27,065 nucleotides of DNA, from positions 1-27,065 of IMG/VR virus record IMGVR_UViG_3300035145_000192; one strand, written 5' to 3'. The translations under genes were made by a program, and so were the position numbers. The first letter of the stretch is position 1; the number at the start of each line of letters is the position of its first letter. Shown piece by piece: positions 21,716-27,065 of this stretch. Origin of the DNA: a virus. Below the pieces are notes generated by a model. The model had not been told where the DNA came from and made no database searches. It saw only the letters and a program-made list of their open reading frames with translations.

Positions 21716-23878
21716 CTATTGCGGGTTACGAAAATTTGGAACGTCTATCTGCTTTGGCCTTGCTGCCTGTTTCTTGGCAGAGGTCTGCATGGCAGTCGCC
21801 GCGATGCGTGTTGCAGCATTTGTTTCTGACTGATCTCGGCGGGTCTGGTTAGTGAGGTCGGCCAGCTCACGACGCAACATGAGCTCCTGCTCCTTCATCT
21901 GCATCTTGCTCTGCATCTCAGCGATGCGAACCTGCGGATCAACTTCTGCCATGTCCTGAACCTTGGCGACGTTGAGCGCCGCTTCGGTCTGGGTCTTCCT
22001 CACGTCTGCCTCAAGCTGAGCAATTTCAAGCTGCAACTTGGCGATTGCCATCTGTTGCTGCATGGCCATGGCTTCTGCCTGCTCGGGAGTTGGCGGCTCC
22101 TGACCAGTAAGCTGGCGGATGCGCTTGGCCAGCTCACCCTTCTTGGCAAGGTGGCTGTACTCGATGATGGCGTCATCTGGGATGGCAACACCGACCTGCC
22201 GGAGATTAAGCGCTTCAGCGAACTGCACCTCATCGAACGAGTCACGGGCAGGTGCTGTAGCAATTACCACGTCGTACTCACCCAGCGTCAGGTCGTTCAG
22301 GATCTGCCCTTCGGGTGTCACCTCGTTAATCATCATCGGCATGCGGGGCTGCAACGGATCGCTCTCATCTGTAACCATGATGATGCGCTGCTCGGTATAG
22401 AACGCCTGAATAAGATCAAGCACCTTCTCGGCTAGGTACTGCCGCGACTTACGCAGATTGTCGAGTGGCACCTGGATCATGACCACGCCACGGTTCTGCT
22501 TGGCTTGGATCGCGACCCCTGATACTTCGGCGCTGTCAGAACCGAGCATGCTGTCGTTGATGCCCGAGATGGTCTTTATGTTCAGCGCAGCTTTCTGGCT
22601 GATGCGATCAAGACCAGTGGGGATCTGATTAGGCTGAATCTTGGTGGGCGGTGAGGAACCCCGGTTGTACTCGACAACCAGTCCTGTCTCAGCGCCGTGC
22701 TCCTCCAAGTCATCGGCTGTCATACCAACCAACGACCCACTTTCTACCATCCAGCCGCTATTAGCTGTGGTATTAACAATATGCAGCTCTTGGCTGGCAA
22801 TTTTGTTCAACTGCTCCTGCGGTGATAGCAGGTTACGCACCATGCCAAAGGGTCGGCCACGGCGGAAGTATGCGAAGAACGGCACAATCGTCAGGTCGTT
22901 GTAAGGACTCCAATCGTCATGCAGCACGACGTGATCGCAAGTTACGGTCCACCTCACTCGCCGTTTCACTTTGCTAATGATGTCCAGCCCGTACTGCTTG
23001 GCAAACTTCTTAGCCTTAGTGTCAGACCAGTTTTCTGGTACGTCGCGTGCGTCACCCGTGTTCGGATCAACGTAGCAATCCACCCGGGTCATGCGCTTGT
23101 GCTGACGCTCGATGACCCGCAGCGCACGCACGTTGCGATACTCATCATCGCCCGGCACACCCGCGCCAAAATAGTCGTCTACTGAGTCCGTATCCCCGAA
23201 GCGATTTTCCTCATACTCGATGGAGTCACGCCCGAAACCTGCGCCGTTTTCAGCAATGAAGCGCAGCTCTTCCGCCTTCTTCTTGCCGTACAGCTCCTCG
23301 ATCTCATCGAGAGTCATCCACTTCGTCTCAAACACCTCGTTCCAGCTTTTTGGGTCTGAATCTTTTGCGTCTGGGTCAATGAGAATGTCGAGCGGATCTT
23401 TGGCGGTGATGCGGATCTCACCCTCAACGTGATCGCTGAAGTCCATCCGAACGTCGAAATACCCCCGTCCATCGAGGATCAGGCCGTCGCTAAACACCTG
23501 CTGCTCAACCCAGTCGAGCTTATTGTTGTCAGCAATCTGCATGTACAGCTTGGTTAGAGTCTGTGCGACCTCTGCGTCACCGGAACGGCGGGGTTTGAAC
23601 TGCACATCTGCGCGGCGTGTGGACTGCTCGCCCAACACCGTGTTCACCGTTGGCAGAATCGTGTTGATCGTCAATGCTGGACGGCCCTCGTTGTCGAGCG
23701 CGTGCAGATCATCAAGATCCCACTGATCGCCGCGATAGAACGCGTCGCACTTTTTTGCCATCTCGATATATTCGAGGTGGCCGTTGTCTCGGGCGCGAAT
23801 GTAGCGATCCCATTGCTTGGAGGCGACTTCTTGCTGCTCAGCTGCTGTCATCCGTGACAGTGTCTTTTTGTAAGCCAT
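21716..23878 (-). CDS. Portal protein, P22 type (720 aa)
   Basis: The sequence MAYKKTLSRMTAAEQQEVAS then FYRGDQWDLDDLHALDNEGR, PALTINTILPTVNTVLGEQS and TRRADVQFKPRRSG is typical of P22-like portal proteins, as are SGINDSMLGSDSAEVSGVAI and LDNLRKSRQYLAEKVLDLIQ (family recognised from memory). The C-terminal 110 residues form a Gln/Glu/Met-rich coiled coil (barrel-like helix), as in P22 gp1. The portal dodecamer sits at one vertex, takes the terminase and later the adaptor. I chose ATG 23878; an in-frame GTG three codons earlier (23887) overlaps the large terminase stop and is possible. It is one transcription unit with the terminases. Confidence 0.92.
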   Translation of the reverse strand: MAYKKTLSRMTAAEQQEVASKQWDRYIRARDNGHLEYIEMAKKCDAFYRGDQWDLDDLHALDNEGRPALTINTILPTVNTVLGEQSTRRADVQFKPRRSGDAEVAQTLTKLYMQIADNNKLDWVEQQVFSDGLILDGRGYFDVRMDFSDHVEGEIRITAKDPLDILIDPDAKDSDPKSWNEVFETKWMTLDEIEELYGKKKAEELRFIAENGAGFGRDSIEYEENRFGDTDSVDDYFGAGVPGDDEYRNVRALRVIERQHKRMTRVDCYVDPNTGDARDVPENWSDTKAKKFAKQYGLDIISKVKRRVRWTVTCDHVVLHDDWSPYNDLTIVPFFAYFRRGRPFGMVRNLLSPQEQLNKIASQELHIVNTTANSGWMVESGSLVGMTADDLEEHGAETGLVVEYNRGSSPPTKIQPNQIPTGLDRISQKAALNIKTISGINDSMLGSDSAEVSGVAIQAKQNRGVVMIQVPLDNLRKSRQYLAEKVLDLIQAFYTEQRIIMVTDESDPLQPRMPMMINEVTPEGQILNDLTLGEYDVVIATAPARDSFDEVQFAEALNLRQVGVAIPDDAIIEYSHLAKKGELAKRIRQLTGQEPPTPEQAEAMAMQQQMAIAKLQLEIAQLEADVRKTQTEAALNVAKVQDMAEVDPQVRIAEMQSKMQMKEQELMLRRELADLTNQTRRDQSETNAATRIAATAMQTSAKKQAARPKQIDVPNFRNPQ

Positions 23879-23879
23879 G

Positions 23880-25550
23880 TTATGCACTCATCGCTGATTT
23901 AGAGGCCCGTACCGGCCTGACCATGTGTTCCAGTCGATCCCGCCATGAAGGGGGCTTTATGACTGGTGCTTGGTATGTCGAAAACTCAGACATCATCAAA
24001 CCAAGCCACGCAAGCGCGTCGACTTGGTCATCGTGAACACCGTTGGGGAAACGCAACATCTCTGCGACCAACGGCCCTGTAAAATCCTCATCCCTGGGGA
24101 AGAACACCATGCCCTGCTGCATGCGTCCCTGGATGGCTCGGGCTCGGGCTTCCTTGTCCCGTCGACCCGTCTTCAGGTCCTTAAAGTACGCCTCATATAA
24201 GCCGCGCTCTCTGACGCGCTTCTCAAGAAACGGCCCCAGCGCCATCTCGATGTGACCTTTCTCAATGCCGACGATGCTGGGCTTCCACGCTTCGTACAGA
24301 TCTAGAATCTGTTCGACCAGCTCAAAGCCGTCGAACTTTCCGCGCACCACGTCAATGACGTACAGGCAGTCCCGTTCATCCACCCCGATGACCATGCCGA
24401 CCGAGTAGTCGTTACGGTCCCGCTTGCCGATGGCCAAGTCCCACGCGCAGTAGTACCGCATCTGGTTGTAGTCGAGGTCTTCACGGTCGTAGTACTGGAT
24501 CATCTGGCGCGAGAAGTAGTCGCCGTCGTCCGCGACCGGATTCTGCTGATAGAGGGCCGACCAATCTCTCGGTCCAACGGCTCTTTTGATTTGCTGCAGA
24601 GACTCCACGTTATACCGCTCGGCGTGGAGAGCATCGCCCTTAACTCGGAACTCTTCGTCTTCTTCTGCGATGGCTGGGTACTTAACGACGGTCCACTCAT
24701 CTCCGCCCTCTGCTCCTGCTTTGAGAAGCCGCCCAGCCAAATCGTCATCATGCCAGCGAGTGAGAATGACAAGTACGCCACCACCAGGAGCAAGACGCGT
24801 GTAAGCAGTAGACGTATACCAATCCCAGTTAGCGTCGCGGTTATTCTGGCTCTCAGCGTCCTCACGGTTCTTTACAGGATCGTCGATGACAAGGACATGT
24901 GCGCCTTTACCAGTGATACCACCACCGACACCAGCAGCAACGTACCCACCACCTCCAGTAGTAAGCCATGCCTCTGCACTTTGGGAGTCTTTGTCCAGAC
25001 GCGTCTGAAAAGCGGTTTTATACGTCGGTTCACGAAGGAGCTGACGGACCTTGCGACTGAAGCCCATAGCAAGCGAACCCGAATACGAGCAAGATATAAA
25101 TTCGTGGTCAGGATGGCGACCCAGATGCCAAGCCGGGAACGCCACCGACGCCAAGGTACTTTTTCCATGGCGCGGTGGCATGAAGAGCATAAGTCGCGGA
25201 CTTTTCTTTTCAGCCACGTCACGGCTGAACTGCTCCAAGCGCTGACAGATGTCTTTATGGACCCAGCCAGCGTGGTAATCGGGGTTAAAGCGTTCAACAA
25301 ACGGGAGAAGACGCTTTCGCGTAAGGATGCGTAACGCCAACTCCGCTTTTGCTTTGTGCTCAAGACTTTGCTCCTCCTCTTTCTCTTCGAGTGCAGCTTC
25401 TACCTCGGGGGCCACTGATGGTGCTGGCAGTGCTTCGTTTCTTTCAGCTAGGCAATAGACACACTCATCAGCTGTATCACTGGCGAACAAGGTCTCGGGT
25501 TGGAGTGTTTTGCAGTGCCCGCACTCCCTTTTAAGCACCTCATTACTCAA
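23880..25550 (-). CDS. terL: Terminase large subunit (556 aa)
   Basis: An N-terminal Cys pair module C10-x2-C13 ... C30-x2-C33 may bind zinc. The ATPase domain has Walker A MPPRHGKST (124-132), Walker B VLVIDD (219-224) and the coupling motif LTRWHDDD (263-270). The nuclease domain has D371 in YCAWDLAIG, E430 in VGIEKG and D507/D508/D511 in HDDQVDALAW, an RNase H-type metal site. It packages DNA into the procapsid through the portal. The start is TTG at 25550, preceded by GGAG at seven bases and overlapping the small terminase stop by eight bases. An ATG a few bases later is out of frame. Length is typical, and all catalytic residues appear intact. Confidence 0.95.
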   Translation of the reverse strand: MSNEVLKRECGHCKTLQPETLFASDTADECVYCLAERNEALPAPSVAPEVEAALEEKEEEQSLEHKAKAELALRILTRKRLLPFVERFNPDYHAGWVHKDICQRLEQFSRDVAEKKSPRLMLFMPPRHGKSTLASVAFPAWHLGRHPDHEFISCSYSGSLAMGFSRKVRQLLREPTYKTAFQTRLDKDSQSAEAWLTTGGGGYVAAGVGGGITGKGAHVLVIDDPVKNREDAESQNNRDANWDWYTSTAYTRLAPGGGVLVILTRWHDDDLAGRLLKAGAEGGDEWTVVKYPAIAEEDEEFRVKGDALHAERYNVESLQQIKRAVGPRDWSALYQQNPVADDGDYFSRQMIQYYDREDLDYNQMRYYCAWDLAIGKRDRNDYSVGMVIGVDERDCLYVIDVVRGKFDGFELVEQILDLYEAWKPSIVGIEKGHIEMALGPFLEKRVRERGLYEAYFKDLKTGRRDKEARARAIQGRMQQGMVFFPRDEDFTGPLVAEMLRFPNGVHDDQVDALAWLGLMMSEFSTYQAPVIKPPSWRDRLEHMVRPVRASKSAMSA

Positions 25551-26076
25551 CGGACGGCTCCAGGTATGTGGCGTCTTTACCCGCGATCTTTATCAACTCC
25601 TCATCCGACAAGCGCTCTAGCTGCTTAGACGTTGCGTTGATCTGCACATTTACCTGCGCCTGCGGCTCTTGCTGCACCAACCCGTGCAGCTTGACCAACG
25701 AGTCCGTTGTGTTTTTCATTTCAGTAGCATTGGCCGACGCGGAGTAAGCCTCCATGTACATGCCGTGCGCGTTAGCAATGGTGAACTTCACTGTTTCCCG
25801 CGCTTGCTCGCGGAAATAACCCAGCGCCTTCTGTAGCTCTGGGCGACGCACAGCTTTGAGGGCTGCGTCATAGGACTTGTAGCCGACAGCTCGCGCTGCA
25901 GCTCTGATCGACATACCTGATGCGACTAGCATGACGAGCTTTTCTTGTTGGACGGTCAATGTCCCATGGGCCAGGCCCATGTACGGCATCCGAGCTTGAA
26001 ACTCTGTATGTGTTAGATCGACATCCTCTTTAATGGAGTCGATGCCTTCCTCCAGAAGTTCCGCTTTTGATCTCAT
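25543..26076 (-). CDS. terS: Terminase small subunit (177 aa)
   Basis: I start at ATG 26076 (MRSKAELLEEGIDSIKEDVD). The longer upstream in-frame stretch (to 26175) runs through the previous gene and has a Trp/Leu-rich, atypical composition. Residues 40-75 (LTVQQEKLVMLVASGMSIRA then AARAVGYKSYDAALKAVRRP) form a helix-turn-helix like those that bind the packaging site in small terminases. A helical oligomerisation region follows (QARETVKFTIANAHGMYMEA) and then a short tail (LERLSDEELIKIAGK). It would recognise phage DNA and hand it to the large subunit, whose gene overlaps by 8 bp. Its start overlaps the 92-aa gene by 47 bp. Confidence 0.82.
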   Translation of the reverse strand: MRSKAELLEEGIDSIKEDVDLTHTEFQARMPYMGLAHGTLTVQQEKLVMLVASGMSIRAAARAVGYKSYDAALKAVRRPELQKALGYFREQARETVKFTIANAHGMYMEAYSASANATEMKNTTDSLVKLHGLVQQEPQAQVNVQINATSKQLERLSDEELIKIAGKDATYLEPSVE

Positions 26077-26308
26077 ACCGTAAGTCGTCGTCCAACCAAA
26101 CAAACATAGGTGCGCGTTCACCCAGGCCAGCCACATCAAGCTCCTGTATGAACGCCCACAACGAGAGCTCTGCACCGCGGCTCTCTAATAGTTCTTCAAC
26201 GCGTGCGGCGTCGTACACAAGTACTTCTTGGCCGCTTTCCCTTAATCCGATTCCAACCAAGGCTTCGAGAAGCCCATCAATCGCATAAGCTTCAGTGTAG
26301 TCGGACAT
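26030..26308 (-). CDS. Unknown small acidic protein before terminase (92 aa)
   Basis: The protein MSDYTEAYAIDGLLEALVGI then GLRESGQEVLVYDAARVEEL, LESRGAELSLWAFIQELDVA and FVWLDDDLRYEIKSG is acidic, helical and has no cysteine. The segment SGQEVLVYDAARVEELL looks like a strand-helix pair. I do not recognise the family. The ATG follows a predicted promoter so closely that the transcript might begin at or next to the start codon. No convincing ribosome site is present at ideal distance (AGGT lies 11 bases upstream). The 3' end overlaps the small terminase start by 47 bp. It might be a packaging accessory or early regulator. Confidence 0.65.
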   Translation of the reverse strand: MSDYTEAYAIDGLLEALVGIGLRESGQEVLVYDAARVEELLESRGAELSLWAFIQELDVAGLGERAPMFVWLDDDLRYEIKSGTSGGRHRLH

Positions 26309-26314
26309 AGATAC

Positions 26315-26343
26315 ATATTACCTGTACTAATATTTACTCGCAA
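26315..26343 (-). promoter_or_regulatory. Predicted promoter with dyad ATATTA-N7-TAATAT (packaging operon)
   Basis: Minus strand TTGCGA (26343-26338), 17 bp, TAATAT (26320-26315). The dyad ATATTA GTACAGG TAATAT (26333-26315) fills nearly the whole gap between the HNH stop and the 92-aa ATG, and its -35 lies in the end of the HNH gene. Seventeen of 20 bases match the element at 6285-6304. It is likely to drive the terminase and portal genes. Confidence 0.6.
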
Positions 26344-26810
26344 GCGTAGTCGTGAATAGTCTTGACCCACCACCAAAACATATCCGTCGATAATGTGTGT
26401 CGCATGATGTTTATACGGTAAGCCACAAGACGCACGTTTACTTTTGAATAACCTTCATCGTTGTTTATTCGGTCGATCGACGCGTTGAACTCTTTAGTGC
26501 CAGAGCCGTCCAGGTGATGAGTCAGCGTTACGCCGGACACAGCGCAGCGCCCGTTCTGCTCGTCCCATAACTCGAAGAGCTCTTCCGGCGAAAGTGACCA
26601 CTCGTGGGTCTTCTGTCTACTGTGCTTCAGCTTTGAAATCAGGTTTCGCAAGTACGCTTCATGCGATCCGTCCATGATCATGTGTCGTCTTCGTGATTTA
26701 TGTTTTATGCGGCATGGTTCACAGATCTTGCGTCTTTTGCCGCTCGGGTACTGCTCAAACTGATCTAGTGGCACGTCTGCTTTACAAGCAGTGCAGTGCT
26801 GCGTATTCAA
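26334..26810 (-). CDS. HNH endonuclease, terminase-linked (158 aa)
   Basis: An N-terminal treble-clef-like zinc finger has CTAC (C6/C9) and CEPC, with a basic linker (RIKHKSRRRHMIMDGSHEAYL). The C-terminal domain has SPEELFELWDEQNGRCAVSG, then ASIDRINNDEGYSKVNVRLV and RINIMRHTL, the order of a phage HNH nuclease fold. H of the classical HNH is not clear, and Asp/Asn residues dominate. HNH nucleases beside terminase genes are known in some phages to assist DNA cleavage at packaging, which fits this position. I start at TTG 26810, with GGGGGAG five bases before. A longer frame to 26864 would begin inside the predicted promoter. Confidence 0.8.
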   Translation of the reverse strand: MNTQHCTACKADVPLDQFEQYPSGKRRKICEPCRIKHKSRRRHMIMDGSHEAYLRNLISKLKHSRQKTHEWSLSPEELFELWDEQNGRCAVSGVTLTHHLDGSGTKEFNASIDRINNDEGYSKVNVRLVAYRINIMRHTLSTDMFWWWVKTIHDYACE

Positions 26811-26836
26811 ACGCTGCTCCCCCAGGGTTTTACCCG

Positions 26837-26864
26837 AAGATAGGGGCAAAAAAATTTTTTGCAA
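26837..26864 (-). promoter_or_regulatory. Predicted promoter for HNH gene
   Basis: Minus strand TTGCAA (26864-26859), 16 bp and TATCTT (26842-26837), each matching four of six sigma70-type consensus bases. A run GCAAAAAAATTTTTTGC in the spacer is a 17-bp palindrome and probably bent A-tract DNA. The leader would be about 20 nt before the TTG start with its strong G-rich ribosome site. It lacks the ATATTA dyad of the other three. Confidence 0.4.
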
Positions 26865-26867
26865 AAT

Positions 26868-26939
26868 TTATTTCTGTACCGCTGACGCACTGTCTCCCTG
26901 CCGGTCAGTCACGCGCCCCTTTCCCCTTTTTTCCGACAT
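26868..26939 (-). CDS. Possible 23-aa peptide upstream of HNH promoter
   Basis: An ATG at 26939 opens a 23-codon frame (MSEKRGKGRVTDRQGDSASA then VQK) ending at 26868. AAGG lies four to five bases upstream, slightly too near. Its start vaguely resembles small-terminase N-termini (RGKGRVTDRQ), so it could be the remnant of a gene. Short random frames of this length are common and it is only weakly supported. Confidence 0.25.
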   Translation of the reverse strand: MSEKRGKGRVTDRQGDSASAVQK

Positions 26940-27062
26940 GGAACCTTGTTTCGAGTCATTACGCATGAACCTTGTCCGTCAGTAACCCCTTCGACGCTCG
27001 CTTCGCTCCCGCCGCCCATACATGTTTGTGAGCAATGACGCTCGCTTACTTGGAGTTACAAC
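26940..27062. other. Divergent intergenic region with short direct repeats
   Basis: Nothing convincing is encoded here. It contains two copies of GACGCTCGCTT (26993-27003 and 27037-27047, 44 bp start to start) and two copies of GAACCTTGT (26941-26949 and 26967-26975). A G/C-rich run GAGCGAAGCGAG on the minus strand includes the stable mini-hairpin sequence GCGAAGC. It separates the leftward late genes from a gene probably starting rightward at 27063, a typical place for promoters and operators. Confidence 0.5.
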
Positions 27063-27065
27063 ATG
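27063..27065 (+). CDS. Start codon of a divergent rightward gene, rest outside window
   Basis: The last three bases are ATG, preceded by TTGGAG with seven bases (TTACAAC) between. This is good spacing for a ribosome site, so a plus-strand gene probably begins here. Only the start codon is visible, so nothing can be said about the product. It would be the only plus-strand gene. Confidence 0.5.

Noticed and set aside
22785-22809. TATTAGCTGTGGTATTA, partly like the dyad
   Set aside because: It lies inside the portal coding sequence, lacks the right arm and is explained by the encoded residues.
24591-25334. 247-codon plus-strand frame opposite the large terminase
   Set aside because: The minus-strand frame has all terminase motifs. 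The antisense product has no family-like pattern and no ribosome site, and all convincing neighbours run on the minus strand.
26077-26175. 33-residue N-terminal extension of small terminase
   Set aside because: It lies inside the 92-aa gene, is Trp/Leu/Cys-rich unlike the rest, and no ribosome site was found before 26175.
26811-26864. Longer N-terminus for the HNH protein starting at TTG 26864
   Set aside because: The extra 18 residues read through the A/T run and promoter-like sequence. The TTG at 26810 has an excellent ribosome site just before it.
1-27065. tRNA genes, integrase, attachment sites, intact insertion sequences
   Set aside because: By eye no cloverleaf-like segment, recombinase or transposase gene with terminal repeats was recognised. 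A tRNAscan or Infernal run would be needed to exclude small RNAs.

Overview
The window is the virion-structure half of a tailed double-stranded DNA phage (Caudoviricetes), most likely a short-tailed (podovirus-type) marine phage of a Gram-negative host. This is inferred from gene content, not from any database search. Every convincing gene lies on the minus strand, packed head to tail with ATGA/TAATG overlaps and only a few gaps. There is a P22-type portal, an N4-gp56-type capsid protein, a set of internal (ejected) virion proteins and fibre genes full of VGIGT-type repeats. There is no tape measure, tail tube or sheath gene. No integrase, replication gene, tRNA, CRISPR array or intact mobile element was seen. 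The host cannot be named from this window.

Layout in transcription order (right to left). Packaging: HNH endonuclease (26334-26810), a 92-aa unknown, small terminase, large terminase, portal. Head: acidic scaffold-like protein, three small lysine-rich genes including a 30-codon one (20282-20374), a 156-aa membrane-anchored protein, then a 251-bp non-coding leader and the major capsid gene, which ends on a UUCG-loop terminator (17985-18008). Connector and ejection: a 115-aa protein, two adaptor-like proteins, a GNAT-like protein resembling T7 gp13, three internal virion proteins, and a giant 1808-aa polyvalent protein with an HEMGH metallopeptidase motif. Lysis: 3-TM holin and M15 peptidase endolysin. 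Tail/fibre: a BppU-like protein, a 399-aa protein made of 17 repeats of about 18 residues, three small virion-like proteins, a 678-aa fibre, and a second fibre running off the left edge.

The strongest unexplained signal is regulatory. Two gaps, before the 92-aa/terminase genes and before the fibre operon, contain the same dyad ATATTA-N7-TAATAT. The gap before the capsid gene has a near copy (one arm base differs). In each case the arm TAATAT sits 17 bp downstream of a TTGCG-like or TTAC-like hexamer on the minus strand. This suggests three co-regulated late promoters that divide the block into packaging, capsid and fibre transcription units. The capsid leader also carries five successive hairpins and a 45-codon stop-free frame that resembles the N-terminus of an IS110-type transposase. 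At the right edge a Shine-Dalgarno-preceded ATG on the plus strand suggests a divergent gene starts just as the window ends.
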